A stretch of 27,091 nucleotides of DNA from DATDVL01 sp035290025 (GCA_035290025.1 DATDVL010000071.1:1-27091), one strand, 5' to 3'. Counted from the stretch's first letter, positions 13,868-22,757 are shown. Notes: generated by a model not told the origin, from the sequence alone. Numbers and translations are program-made.

Positions 13868-13876
13868 TTTTTATAC
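13868..13876 (+). promoter_or_regulatory. TATA box of the adk/pilus operon
   Basis: TTTTTATAC is centred about 25 bases before the ATG at 13898. The genes that follow are tightly spaced down to 17629, so this may be the main promoter for them. Confidence 0.5.
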
Positions 13877-13897
13877 AAACAACCAAGACCAGCCCTC

Positions 13898-14368
13898 ATG
13901 GAAACTGACAAAATACACCAAGCCTATCAAAAAGCAGAAAAAAAACACAAATTGCCCTCCTGGAACGCCATTAATGGAGAATTCGAACTCAGCGCACTAG
14001 AACTAGAAGACTTACCCTTCCTCAAACAAGTACGAAGAGCCATCGCAGAAAAAATGGGTAGTTACGCAACACTCCTAGAATCTTACATCCAACCCAACCC
14101 GGGAAGCTTCATCAATCTTGAAGAAACAAAATTCTTCAACGAAGAAGACCTACAACTTATCTACGAACTTTTGAAAGAACTCATGTACCTGGAAAGAAGC
14201 TCAACACACCTCGACTTCACCAGCGAAGAAAAAGACGATGCAGCCTACATCAACGAAAGCTACACCGCATGGAAAAAGATGAAAAAAGACCTTGAAAAAG
14301 TTATGACCAACCTTAAAAAAGGCTGGCGAGAAGAACTGAAAAAAAGCAAGTATCACTACTTCGGATGA
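13898..14368 (+). CDS. Hypothetical helical protein, 156 aa
   Basis: Highly charged and helical from end to end, without membrane segments: HQAYQKAEKKHKLPSWNAI, then LEDLPFLKQVRRAIAEKM, LQLIYELLKELMYLERSS and a terminal basic coiled coil (AWKKMKKDLEKVMTNLKKGW). No family recognised. Its stop overlaps the adenylate kinase ATG by four bases (ATGA), so the two are co-translated. The link to adenylate kinase may be only operonic. Confidence 0.72.
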   Translation: METDKIHQAYQKAEKKHKLPSWNAINGEFELSALELEDLPFLKQVRRAIAEKMGSYATLLESYIQPNPGSFINLEETKFFNEEDLQLIYELLKELMYLERSSTHLDFTSEEKDDAAYINESYTAWKKMKKDLEKVMTNLKKGWREELKKSKYHYFG

Positions 14369-15003
14369 AAATAGTTATCCTCGGCATACAAGGATCAGGA
14401 AAAGGAACACAAGCACAACTCCTCGAAAAGACCTACGGCTGGAAGCACATTTCTGGAGGGGACTTACTACGAGAAGAAGAACACAAAGGAACAGCCCTCG
14501 CACGACAATTACGAACAACTATTGACAAAGGATTACTAGTACCTGACGAAATCATCCACTCACTCTTACTCCCTTACATCACTCACTATGAACATTTCAT
14601 CCTTGACGGCTACCCACGAACACTCAAAGAAGCCATACTCTTAGACAAAACAGTACACATCGACAAAGTCATCCACTTAATCCTACCCGAACAAGAAGTC
14701 TACAAAAGACTACAAGATAGAAGAGAATGCGTGAGATGTCACACCACCTATAACCATGCAAAACCAGAACAAAGAAAAGGGTACTGCGATTTTTGCAACA
14801 CACTCCTTACCACACGAGCAGACGACACACCCGAAGGCATACAACAACGCATAGAAATTTATCACACGGAAACAGAACCTGTACTCAACTACTACAAGAA
14901 AAAAGGCATCCTAGAAGAAGTTGACGGAACACCAGAACCCAAGACCATATTCAACCAACTAAGAAAGCTATTTAAAACAACTAACACGTACCAGCAATCA
15001 TGA
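14365..15003 (+). CDS. adk: Adenylate kinase
   Basis: 212 residues of the bacterial-type (AK2, long-lid) family: P-loop GIQGSGKGTQ (7-16), ISGGDLLREE AMP-binding loop, DGYPRT (81-86), and a zinc lid with Cys122, Cys125, Cys141 and Cys144 (CVRC and CDFC), followed by TTRADDTPEGIQQRI with the catalytic arginines. It interconverts 2 ADP with ATP and AMP. It differs from the trimeric archaeal AdkA type, so this looks like the bacterial-form enzyme common in DPANN. It overlaps both neighbours by four bases and precedes pilus genes. The last part contains LEEVDGTPEP, whose DNA is nearly repeated at 19593-19622. Confidence 0.95.
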   Translation: MKIVILGIQGSGKGTQAQLLEKTYGWKHISGGDLLREEEHKGTALARQLRTTIDKGLLVPDEIIHSLLLPYITHYEHFILDGYPRTLKEAILLDKTVHIDKVIHLILPEQEVYKRLQDRRECVRCHTTYNHAKPEQRKGYCDFCNTLLTTRADDTPEGIQQRIEIYHTETEPVLNYYKKKGILEEVDGTPEPKTIFNQLRKLFKTTNTYQQS

Positions 15004-15686
15004 AAAGAGGACAAGTCTACCTACTCGCCGTCATCATCCTCGCATTCGTTATCTACACCCTTTACACAGAAACTAACACGATACAAGAAGCCATCGTCGA
15101 AGACGACTTTGAACAACTCACCCTTAATTACGAACGAGAAAGTGCAAAGCTTATTAATTATTTATTAGCAAACAATATCAAAAATTCTAATGACATCCAA
15201 GACTATTTCACCATGTTCACCACTACCTTCACTGCTTACTCAAAAACAAAAAACCCGAACTTCGGACTCCTCTACCTCTTTGACTACCAAAACAATCTCT
15301 ACATCGGCAACTACCTAGAAGAAGACGTTGACGTAGAACATGAAGGAACCAGCAGCAACGATATCAAAGGATGCTTACAACAAATACCTGCAGGGTTCAA
15401 ACTCGCAGGAACAACCATTTACCTCGGCATCGGCAGAGAAACAGACCCGGAACTACAAAACGTCATCACGAGCAACAATCGCTGCATAAAAAAACTCAGC
15501 ATCAGCACCAACAATAATTACCCCATTACTATCACTATCCACGAAGAAGATACTACCCAATCCACCTACGAAGCAACCATCACCAAAGGAAAACCTGACG
15601 TCGTCATCGTCAGCAGAGAAACCAAAGGAATGACCAGAAAAGTATACACCAAAGGAAGATTTATCAAGACGCTCAACCTGGAATAA
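15000..15686 (+). CDS. Pilin-like protein with class III signal peptide
   Basis: 228 residues. MKRG followed by QVYLLAVIILAFVIYTLYTE is a short basic leader plus a hydrophobic alpha-1 helix, so cleavage after Gly4 by an archaeal prepilin peptidase is expected. The remainder is a large outside domain with two Cys (KGCLQQIPAG and NNRCIKKLS) that could form a disulfide. The absence of Glu5 and the large size suggest a minor pilin or cap protein rather than the main subunit. ATG overlaps the adk stop by four bases. Confidence 0.75.
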   Translation: MKRGQVYLLAVIILAFVIYTLYTETNTIQEAIVEDDFEQLTLNYERESAKLINYLLANNIKNSNDIQDYFTMFTTTFTAYSKTKNPNFGLLYLFDYQNNLYIGNYLEEDVDVEHEGTSSNDIKGCLQQIPAGFKLAGTTIYLGIGRETDPELQNVITSNNRCIKKLSISTNNNYPITITIHEEDTTQSTYEATITKGKPDVVIVSRETKGMTRKVYTKGRFIKTLNLE

Positions 15687-15690
15687 CACC

Positions 15691-16146
15691 ATGCATAAAA
15701 AAGGGATAAGCGAAGTCATCAGCTGGGTACTCCTCATCGGCGTCACCGTTGTCCTAGCAACAACCATAGGTGTATGGATGAAACAACAAGCAGAACAAGC
15801 AAACGAGTACATACTCCAAGAAGATTACCTCTGCAATGATGTATCATTCTCAGCAACACTCAGCGACTGCAACGAACCCGACATTACCCTCACCATAAAA
15901 AATACGGGAAGCTTCACCATACAAGAATTTATCATACGACAAAACGGTGAACTCACCAGAAACGGACTCAACATCAAAGAAGAAAACAGACTGTTAACAC
16001 TCAAACCTGGAGAAAGCATAACCCAGCCAGCAGAAGATTTAAATATCGACCAACCCGCTGCAGATACAAGGCTAGAACTTACACCACTCTACAAAGAAAC
16101 AACCTGCACGGAAAGAAAAATCATCATCACGTGCCCTAGCACCTAA
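15691..16146 (+). CDS. Archaeal type IV pilin 1
   Basis: 151 residues beginning MHKKG then ISEVISWVLLIGVTVVLATT: the KKG cleavage site and hydrophobic spine of archaeal pilins and archaellins. The mature domain is beta-rich, with LCNDVSFSATLSDCNEPDIT, TLTIKNTGSFTIQEFII and a C-terminal TTCTERKIIITCP, giving four Cys for likely disulfides. It is one of three consecutive pilins of similar length. It starts five bases after the previous stop without a clear ribosome site, so coupling is likely. Confidence 0.85.
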   Translation: MHKKGISEVISWVLLIGVTVVLATTIGVWMKQQAEQANEYILQEDYLCNDVSFSATLSDCNEPDITLTIKNTGSFTIQEFIIRQNGELTRNGLNIKEENRLLTLKPGESITQPAEDLNIDQPAADTRLELTPLYKETTCTERKIIITCPST

Positions 16147-16152
16147 ACAACC

Positions 16153-16611
16153 ATGGAAAAAAGAGGGATAACACCACTCATAGCTACGGTCATTCTCCTA
16201 GGATTCACCATAGCCATCGTCGTCATCGTCATACTCTTCTCCAGCAACTACATCAAAGACTTACAAGAAAAACAAGGAACCATAGCAACCACGCGCCTCG
16301 CATGTGCAACTGACATCAGCATACTCATACAAGATGCTGTCCTCAGCGGCAGCGACATCACTCTAACCCTAGAAAATACAAAAGAAACCATCGATGCCTT
16401 TTACGTCGTCGTCAGAAACAACTTCAACAAACAACAAACCATCGAAGTAAAAGAAACATTACCTGCAAGTATGATACAAGACTACACTATTACTTACAAC
16501 CCCGGCATCGTAGGAATACCCACAGAACTCGATATTATACCACGCATAAAAATCTCATCAGGCATCTACGAATCATGCAGCGGCCAACATGAGGTCTATG
16601 ATTTACCATAA
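16153..16611 (+). CDS. Archaeal type IV pilin 2
   Basis: 152 residues: MEKRG then ITPLIATVILLGFTIAIVVI, matching the pilin N-terminal pattern with cleavage after Gly5. The globular part includes LACATDISILIQDAVLSGSD, ITLTLENTKETIDAFYVVV and GIYESCSGQH, with two Cys. The N-terminal region is very similar to pilin 3 (shared PLIATV and LLGFTIA/LIGFTIA), which indicates tandem duplication followed by divergence of the exposed domain. Confidence 0.86.
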   Translation: MEKRGITPLIATVILLGFTIAIVVIVILFSSNYIKDLQEKQGTIATTRLACATDISILIQDAVLSGSDITLTLENTKETIDAFYVVVRNNFNKQQTIEVKETLPASMIQDYTITYNPGIVGIPTELDIIPRIKISSGIYESCSGQHEVYDLP

Positions 16612-16629
16612 AAAAAGGAGGAATATACC

Positions 16630-17094
16630 ATGAATAAAAAAGCCATAAGCCCACTCATTGCTACCGTCCTTTTGATAGGATTTACCATCGCACTAGCAGT
16701 GATAGTAACCAACTGGGGATTGAACTATGTTAAAGGAACAACCGACAGGACATCACAACAAACAGAAGAAGCACTCAGCTGCATCAACAACCTTGACTTT
16801 GAAATAACTGACGTCAGCTGCGAAGACAACACTATCACTGTAGACAATAAAGGATCCAACACGATAGAAGCACTCACCTTCAGAATACACGCGGGCGGAG
16901 ATGTCCTACCCATAGGAACAGAAGGCATGCCAGCATTCGGCATAAAAACCTACGCAGGAACAGACTACGACTTTGACCTCATCGGAGGAACCAAAGTAGA
17001 AGCCATAGCAAACATTAGCATCAACGGCAAAGAAGTAACCTGCAGCCAAGTTGTCAAAGAAAGAAAATTCGAATGCTTAGCAGCAGTTGAATAA
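16630..17094 (+). CDS. Archaeal type IV pilin 3 (likely major pilin)
   Basis: 154 residues: MNKKA then ISPLIATVLLIGFTIALAVI. It is the only one of the three pilins with a strong ribosome site (GGAGG, nine bases before the ATG), so it may be the most highly translated subunit; that is an inference. The mature domain carries ALSCINNLDFEITDVSCEDN and EVTCSQVVKERKFECL, four Cys in all. An aromatic-poor, Gly-rich middle (GGDVLPIGTEGMPAFGI) is typical of pilin surface loops. Confidence 0.87.
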   Translation: MNKKAISPLIATVLLIGFTIALAVIVTNWGLNYVKGTTDRTSQQTEEALSCINNLDFEITDVSCEDNTITVDNKGSNTIEALTFRIHAGGDVLPIGTEGMPAFGIKTYAGTDYDFDLIGGTKVEAIANISINGKEVTCSQVVKERKFECLAAVE

Positions 17095-17098
17095 AATT

Positions 17099-17629
17099 AT
17101 GCGACGAGGAACCATATGGGTAGCAGCAGTCCTGTACACAGCCATAGGCATGATAGCCATAGGACTGCTCCTCACCGCAGCATTACCCTCCATTGAAAAA
17201 CTACGCGACAGAAACACGTACGCACAAACAAAACAGCTCATATTTACTCTAGACAATACGGTCAGAACCATTTATCTTGAAGGAACAGCATCACAACGAG
17301 AACTCAACCCGCTCACCATCACCAAAGGAAACTTTTTTATTAACACCACAGGCATACACTGGGAACTACCCACCGAAGCACTCCTCATAGAACCCAGCAC
17401 ACCTGATAATAAGATCATAAAAAAAGAAGGCAACCTAGAACTCTGGCAAGAACAACTACCACAACAAGGACACTACCTTGTTCACATTGACAGCCACTAC
17501 GAAAACATACATTTCCAACCAACACCTGGATCCACAGGCATGCCACTCTTAGGAACTTATAGTCTCTTACTCAAAAATCAAGAACCTGGAACAGCAGGAA
17601 CAACCATTATTGCATTGACTGTACACTAA
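17099..17629 (+). CDS. Pilin-like/minor pilin protein
   Basis: 176 residues from the ATG at 17099 (MRRG then TIWVAAVLYTAIGMIAIGLL). An upstream TTG at 17087 would start inside the previous gene and is unlikely. MRRG is a class III cleavage site followed by a hydrophobic helix. The outside domain has no Cys. It ends the first pilus block: a T6 tract follows at 17637. Confidence 0.78.
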   Translation: MRRGTIWVAAVLYTAIGMIAIGLLLTAALPSIEKLRDRNTYAQTKQLIFTLDNTVRTIYLEGTASQRELNPLTITKGNFFINTTGIHWELPTEALLIEPSTPDNKIIKKEGNLELWQEQLPQQGHYLVHIDSHYENIHFQPTPGSTGMPLLGTYSLLLKNQEPGTAGTTIIALTVH

Positions 17630-17636
17630 AGGGTAG

Positions 17637-17642
17637 TTTTTT
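17637..17642 (+). terminator. T6 terminator between the pilin block and the ATPase block
   Basis: Six T follow the stop of the preceding gene by eight bases, and a new TATA-like box lies 25 bases further on. Confidence 0.4.
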
Positions 17643-17666
17643 ACACTTTGAGCGTGAAGACACTTC

Positions 17667-17674
17667 TTTAAAAG
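17667..17674 (+). promoter_or_regulatory. Internal promoter before the pilus ATPase gene
   Basis: TTTAAAAG is placed to start transcription near 17697, followed by AGGGAG at 17702-17707 and the ATG at 17715. It would allow assembly genes to be expressed independently of the pilins. Confidence 0.45.
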
Positions 17675-17714
17675 CTCTTTTTCATGACGTTATGACTGTC
17701 TAGGGAGCACTATC

Positions 17715-19262
17715 ATGAACGAAGAACCAGAACCACAACCATTATTCCACATAGAAACAGCAGAAATGCCCACCCTACCGAACATACCACCTACTACCAT
17801 CGACCTACGCTACCCCTTAATAGCACCCTATGTTGCAGCACACATCTACTATGACCACGCAACCAACGAACTACTCTATGTTGTAGAAGAACCACAACTC
17901 AACGACGAAGAACAAACAACACTCCAACTCATCGAAGAAGGCATACAAGAACTCATCAACTTAAGCGTCCTCAACATCAAAACAACAGAAACCATCATTG
18001 CCTACCTAGAAAAAAACATCAAAATCATCCTCAACGAACTCAACATCAAAACAAGCACAGAAACATTCACCAAACTCATGTACTATGTCTATAGAGACTT
18101 CGTAGGACTCAACCAAATAGAACCCTTAATGAAAGACTATTATCTAGAAGACATTGAATGCAATGGACTCAACACACCTATCTACATCGTCCACAGAAAA
18201 TACGGCAACCTCAAAACAAACATTACATTTACTAATGAACAACAACTCGAAAGCTTCGTAGAAAAACTCGCACAAAAATGCGGAAAATACATCAGCTACG
18301 CAAAACCGCTACTCGACGCACAACTACCTGACGGAAGCCGTATCAACGCAACCTTAAGCCAAGATATATCAGCACGAGGACCAAGCTTCAGCATAAGAAA
18401 GTTCACGAAAGAACCCTACACACCCGTAAAACTCATACAATTAAACACTGCAAGTCCAGAACTCCTCGCCTACCTCTGGATACTCATAGAAAACGAAGCA
18501 AACATTATGATCATAGGAGCAACAGGAGCAGGAAAAACAAGCTTCATCAACAGCCTAGCATTTTTCATACCACCACAAGCACGCATCGTCAGCATAGAAG
18601 ACACACGAGAAATAAATTTGTTACACGAAAACTGGCTACCCTCAGTAGCACGAGAAGGAACCGGCATCAACGAATCATCAGACATAGACCTTTTTACCTT
18701 ACTCAAAGAAAGCTTCAGACAACGACCCGATTATGTCATCGTAGGAGAAATACGAGGAAAAGAAGCCTACGTACTCTTCCAAGGAGCAGCATCAGGACAC
18801 GCAACCATGAGCACGATGCACGCAGAAGACGTCATTACCATGATCAGAAGACTAGAAACAGCACCCATCAACCTCAGCCCAAGCTTAGTCAACAGCCTCG
18901 ACGCCGTCTGCATGCTCACCACTACCAAAATAAGAAACCAAGATGTACGACGAGTAAAAGACGTGACAGAAATCATAGAAATAGGCAACGAAACAGGAGC
19001 AGCAGCAACCAACACACCCTTCGTCTGGGAACCACGAACAGACACCTTCTACTACAAAACAGAAAGCAACTTCTTCGAAAAGATCACGCGACAACGAGGC
19101 ATGAGCATGGAAAAACTACAAAACGAGTTCCGCATACGAAGCCAAATACTCCTCAACATGTACCGCCTAGGCATAACCCAACCCAAAGAAGTACAAGAAT
19201 GCATCAACCTCTACTACAAAAACCCACAAGCATTACTCCAAAAACTCAACATTACACCATGA
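17715..19262 (+). CDS. FlaI/VirB11-like type IV pilus assembly ATPase
   Basis: 515 residues. Walker A GATGAGKT (268-275), Walker B region YVIVGEIRG (340-348), and the His-containing GHATMSTMHA (361-370). The N-terminal domain includes DGSRINATLSQDISARGPSF with the usual arginines, then FSIRKF. This is the cytosolic hexameric motor of archaeal pili or archaella. FlaI is the closest well-known form. With pilins and two FlaJ-like proteins around it, a pilus (adhesion) machine is likelier than an archaellum, because no FlaF, FlaG or FlaH homologue is visible here. Confidence 0.92.
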   Translation: MNEEPEPQPLFHIETAEMPTLPNIPPTTIDLRYPLIAPYVAAHIYYDHATNELLYVVEEPQLNDEEQTTLQLIEEGIQELINLSVLNIKTTETIIAYLEKNIKIILNELNIKTSTETFTKLMYYVYRDFVGLNQIEPLMKDYYLEDIECNGLNTPIYIVHRKYGNLKTNITFTNEQQLESFVEKLAQKCGKYISYAKPLLDAQLPDGSRINATLSQDISARGPSFSIRKFTKEPYTPVKLIQLNTASPELLAYLWILIENEANIMIIGATGAGKTSFINSLAFFIPPQARIVSIEDTREINLLHENWLPSVAREGTGINESSDIDLFTLLKESFRQRPDYVIVGEIRGKEAYVLFQGAASGHATMSTMHAEDVITMIRRLETAPINLSPSLVNSLDAVCMLTTTKIRNQDVRRVKDVTEIIEIGNETGAAATNTPFVWEPRTDTFYYKTESNFFEKITRQRGMSMEKLQNEFRIRSQILLNMYRLGITQPKEVQECINLYYKNPQALLQKLNITP

Positions 19263-19423
19263 GCCTAGAAGCACTAGAACAACAAGCAAAGAAAATTCTC
19301 GAGATACTCAACTCAACCGCAGGTGAAGACGAAAAAAAACACCACATCCTAGAAACAACCACAACCATAAGAAAACTCATACAAGAAGAACTCGAAGAAC
19401 TAAAAATCCATGGAAACCGTTAA
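19259..19423 (+). CDS. Small coiled-coil protein, 54 aa
   Basis: ATG at 19259 overlaps the ATPase stop (ATGA), and the 3' end overlaps the next gene by 14 bases, so it is nested in the assembly operon. The protein is one long helix with Leu/Ile spacing: LEALEQQAKKILEILNS, then HHILETTTTIRKLIQEELEELK. No family recognised. It may bridge motor and platform as the following gene also begins with a coiled coil. Confidence 0.7.
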   Translation: MSLEALEQQAKKILEILNSTAGEDEKKHHILETTTTIRKLIQEELEELKIHGNR

Positions 19424-20702
19424 CACCCTCACAGAAAAAATGCTGGAATTCATAGAAGAATTACAACACTACAAACAAGAACAACCCGCCACCAACGACC
19501 AAGAAACGGCAAACCAGTACAACCTCTACATCCTCCAACTCCTCTCCTACATTGACAACATCAACGAACAAATAACACTCCAAGCCTACCATCTAGAAGA
19601 AGCTGACGGAACACCAGAACCTACTACCATTAACATACCAACACCTGTAAACTTACCAACACCTGTTATCACTGTACCAGAAATAACCCAGAAAAAAACA
19701 ACACTCATAAAAATAACACCCAAAGAAAAAAAAGACTACCTCCAAGCACTAGGACTTAACACCAAAGAAGTAAAAACACACCTCAAGAAAAAACAACTCA
19801 ATACCATAGAACAAGCATACACCCTCTACCAAGAAAACCACTACGGAAAACTAGCAAACACGTTCTGCAAAAAAATAGCCATCAGCATGAGCAAAAAACA
19901 TTACCATTTACTACGACAATACATCCTCCAAGCAGACATCAACATGCTCTCAACAACCTACATCAGCAGCATGTTCTTCACCACCTTCATCCTCCTCATC
20001 GCAGGATTCGCAACAGGATTCACCTACTATGCACTCCAAGGAAACATCATCAACAGCATACTCCTCGGAACAGCACTAGGACTCGCAGCAGCACTCCTTA
20101 CCTACGCCATCATGTACAACGCACCACTCCTCATAGCACAAGGAAGAAGACGAGCCATAAAAAACGACTTACCCTTCGTTATTATCCACATGGCAGCAAT
20201 AGCAGGATCAGGAGCACAACCCATAGCCATGTTCCACCTTGTACAAGCAACAGGAGAATACCAAGGCATAGCACCAGAAATAAAAAAAGTACTCAACTAC
20301 GTCAACCTCTTCGGCTACAGCCTAACATCAGCACTACGAGCAGTAAGTATAACAACACCCAACAAAGAATTCAAAGACCTACTCAATGGCATAACCTCCG
20401 TCATAGAATCAGGAGGAGACATCAAAAACTACCTCAAAGGAAAAGCAGAAGACGCATTCAACAACTACCAACAAGAAAGAAAAAAATACATTGAAACACT
20501 CAGCACCTACTCCGACATCTACATAGGAGTATTACTCGCAGCACCACTCCTCTTCATCGTAACACTCACCATCATCAACCTTTTAGGAGGAACCATAGGA
20601 GGATTCGACGTAGGAACACTAGCATTTATAGGAACCTACGCAGGCATACCCGTACTCAACATTATATTCATCCTATTCCTTAATATTATACAACTCGACT
20701 AA
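19410..20702 (+). CDS. FlaJ/TadC-like pilus membrane platform protein with N-terminal coiled coil
   Basis: 430 residues. The first 60 residues form a coiled coil, followed by a Thr/Pro linker (TINIPTPVNLPTPVITVP). Then comes a cytosolic helical region (DYLQALGLNTKEVKTHLKKK) and a T2SSF-type membrane domain: helices SMFFTTFILLIAGFATGF, ILLGTALGLAAALLTYAIM and, at the C-terminus, YIGVLLAAPLLFIVTLTII and TYAGIPVLNIIFILFLNII. The cytosolic loop contains ESGGDIKNYL, matching the (S)GGD motif of FlaJ-type proteins. FlaJ anchors the ATPase. Two such genes in tandem resemble the TadB/TadC arrangement. Confidence 0.85.
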   Translation: METVNTLTEKMLEFIEELQHYKQEQPATNDQETANQYNLYILQLLSYIDNINEQITLQAYHLEEADGTPEPTTINIPTPVNLPTPVITVPEITQKKTTLIKITPKEKKDYLQALGLNTKEVKTHLKKKQLNTIEQAYTLYQENHYGKLANTFCKKIAISMSKKHYHLLRQYILQADINMLSTTYISSMFFTTFILLIAGFATGFTYYALQGNIINSILLGTALGLAAALLTYAIMYNAPLLIAQGRRRAIKNDLPFVIIHMAAIAGSGAQPIAMFHLVQATGEYQGIAPEIKKVLNYVNLFGYSLTSALRAVSITTPNKEFKDLLNGITSVIESGGDIKNYLKGKAEDAFNNYQQERKKYIETLSTYSDIYIGVLLAAPLLFIVTLTIINLLGGTIGGFDVGTLAFIGTYAGIPVLNIIFILFLNIIQLD

Positions 20703-20709
20703 AAAAACC

Positions 20710-21546
20710 ATGATAAAACCATCCTACATCATCAGCAGCATCATCGGACTACTCCTAGCGGGACTAGACTATTACTATCTCTTTAGCACACGCTACTTCA
20801 CTATAGGTATTGTCATCAGCATCATCATCGCCATCATCTGGCCACTGCTCGACTATGTACAAGAACTCAAACGACAACGAGAACAAGAAAACATATTCCT
20901 AGAATTCTCAAGAAACCTCGTAGAAGCAATAAAATCAGGCATACCCCTACCCAAAGCCATACTCAACGTCAGCAAAAAAGACTATAGAAGCCTCAACAAA
21001 CTCATAAAAAAACTAGCAAGCCAAGTAGAACTCGGCATACCTGTACGAACAGCACTCTGGACATTCGCTAACACCACCAACAACACCGTCATCAAAAGAA
21101 GCATCAACATCATGAACGAAGCAGAACGATCAGGAGGAGACATCAAAGACGTCCTTGACAACATCGTAGAAAGCGTACTCCAAATAAAAAAACTCAAAGA
21201 AGAAAGAAAAACAGGCATCTACGGACAAATCATGCAAGGATACTTTGTCTACATATTATTCATAGCCATCATGCTCGTACTCCAACTCTGGCTCTTCCCG
21301 AAACTTACTAGCATAGCAGGAACCGTAGGAACAGGCATCGTAGGAACAACCATCAGCGGAGCAACACTCCAAAACCCCACAAGCCTCGACAACACCTTCT
21401 TCGCACTCCTTATGATACAAGGATTCTTCGCAGGCATCATGATAGGAAAACTATCAGAAGGAACACTCAAACAAGGACTACTTCACAGCTTCATACTCAT
21501 GACCCTAGCAGCAGTCATCATCACCACCATTAAAGGCGGCATATGA
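20710..21546 (+). CDS. Second FlaJ/TadB-like platform protein
   Basis: 278 residues: helices ISSIIGLLLAGLDYYYLF and GIVISIIIAIIWPLLDYV, a cytosolic T2SSF region (FLEFSRNLVEAIKSGIPLPK and SINIMNEAERSGGDIKDVLD), then GYFVYILFIAIMLVLQLWLF, FFALLMIQGFFAGIMIG and LHSFILMTLAAVIIT. The SGGD element is shared with the preceding protein. The two probably form a heteromeric inner-membrane platform, one with and one without the coiled-coil extension. Confidence 0.86.
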   Translation: MIKPSYIISSIIGLLLAGLDYYYLFSTRYFTIGIVISIIIAIIWPLLDYVQELKRQREQENIFLEFSRNLVEAIKSGIPLPKAILNVSKKDYRSLNKLIKKLASQVELGIPVRTALWTFANTTNNTVIKRSINIMNEAERSGGDIKDVLDNIVESVLQIKKLKEERKTGIYGQIMQGYFVYILFIAIMLVLQLWLFPKLTSIAGTVGTGIVGTTISGATLQNPTSLDNTFFALLMIQGFFAGIMIGKLSEGTLKQGLLHSFILMTLAAVIITTIKGGI

Positions 21547-21547
21547 C

Positions 21548-22309
21548 ATGAAACAAGGAGACGTCCACATCGACTGGGCAATAAGCATGGGACTCTTCCT
21601 CATAGGCATCACCATGATCATCGTCTTCCTCAAACCCGGAGTACAACCACTCCACCAAGAAGAACAACTCCTCAACCTCCTAGAACGACAATTTATTTAT
21701 GACAGCAGCTGGACCATAAAAAAACTACCACTCTACCTAACTACTATAACCCAAGAATCCAACGCAGATAAAACACCAAAAATAATCCTGAAAAGCAACG
21801 ACTGGACATTCAGCACCTGTGAACAACAAACCACTAGTACCAGCCAAGGAACGCTTGCCATTAATTGCGGAACAACAGCAACGATCACCTGCACCGGAAC
21901 AACACTCACCTGCAAAAATTATGTCATCAATTTAACCTATTACCCCACAGAAGAACAATCAGAAGAACCAGACTTTACACGACCCATCTGCACCAACAAT
22001 GACAACGAAGACTTAGACGAAAACACCAACTGCGATTACACCCTTGGAGCAACAGAAGACTACAAAGGCATCAGCGTAGAAAAACTACAAACACTCAAAG
22101 ACCTTGACTATGCACAACTCAAACAACAATGGAACTACCCCGAAGAAAGATCATTCGCACTCTACAAAACATTACCCACAGGAGAAGAAAAAATAAACGG
22201 CGGAGACCCCTTCGGAACAAGAAACACGTACGTACGAGAAATAAAATACTGGACCATAGACGAAGTAGGAGAACGAACACCCGCAACGTTCAGCATACGC
22301 ATATGGTAG
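21548..22309 (+). CDS. Exported pilus-associated protein, class III-like N-terminus
   Basis: 253 residues beginning MKQG then DVHIDWAISMGLFLIGITMI: a short leader and hydrophobic helix, compatible with prepilin peptidase cleavage after Gly4 or with simple anchoring. The outside domain includes several Cys (FSTCEQQTT, INCGTTATITCTGTTLTCKN, RPICTNND, NTNCDYTLG), so disulfides are likely. The C-terminal part (TYVREIKYWTIDEVGERTPA) is beta-like. The start is one base after the stop of the second FlaJ gene. It is likely a minor pilin or tip component. Confidence 0.72.
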   Translation: MKQGDVHIDWAISMGLFLIGITMIIVFLKPGVQPLHQEEQLLNLLERQFIYDSSWTIKKLPLYLTTITQESNADKTPKIILKSNDWTFSTCEQQTTSTSQGTLAINCGTTATITCTGTTLTCKNYVINLTYYPTEEQSEEPDFTRPICTNNDNEDLDENTNCDYTLGATEDYKGISVEKLQTLKDLDYAQLKQQWNYPEERSFALYKTLPTGEEKINGGDPFGTRNTYVREIKYWTIDEVGERTPATFSIRIW

Positions 22310-22340
22310 AAACGTTTACGAAAATTTTCATCAAAACAAC

Positions 22341-22757
22341 ATGAACAACAAAGGATTCATCAGAACACTCGAAAGCATAAGCGCCATCATACTCATACTT
22401 GCATTCATCTACTTCATCTTACCCCAAGCAACACCACAAAACACTACAACACCACAAAACGTCAAAACAGCACAAAACAATATCATCAACGAATTACTCT
22501 ACAACGACAACTACAGAACCTGCATCTTCCAAGCAAACAACGGCAACTGCCATGATAACAACGACTGCAACCTCCAAGAACTCATAACGGAAAACACACC
22601 CTACGGCTACGAAGCTGCATGCGAAATATGCAACCAAGTACAAAGCTGCATACCCGCAGAACAACTACCCCTCGATAAAAGCCTGTATGTCAACAGTATC
22701 TATCTCATACGGGATCAGCCAAAAATATTAAGAGTCTACTTGTGGGAACAAGAATAG
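22341..22757 (+). CDS. Minor pilin-like protein
   Basis: 138 residues: MNNKG then FIRTLESISAIILILAFIYF, a class III cleavage site with a Glu six residues later. The exported part has a Gln/Thr-rich linker (ATPQNTTTPQNVKTAQN) followed by a Cys-rich segment (RTCIFQANNGNCHDNNDCN, EAACEICNQVQSCIPAEQ) with seven Cys. It is the last gene of the pilus locus before the rtcB promoter. The dense cysteines suggest a disulfide-stabilised tip protein, possibly matured by the CcdA/PCYCGC system seen at 5110-6231 (speculative). Confidence 0.74.
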   Translation: MNNKGFIRTLESISAIILILAFIYFILPQATPQNTTTPQNVKTAQNNIINELLYNDNYRTCIFQANNGNCHDNNDCNLQELITENTPYGYEAACEICNQVQSCIPAEQLPLDKSLYVNSIYLIRDQPKILRVYLWEQE

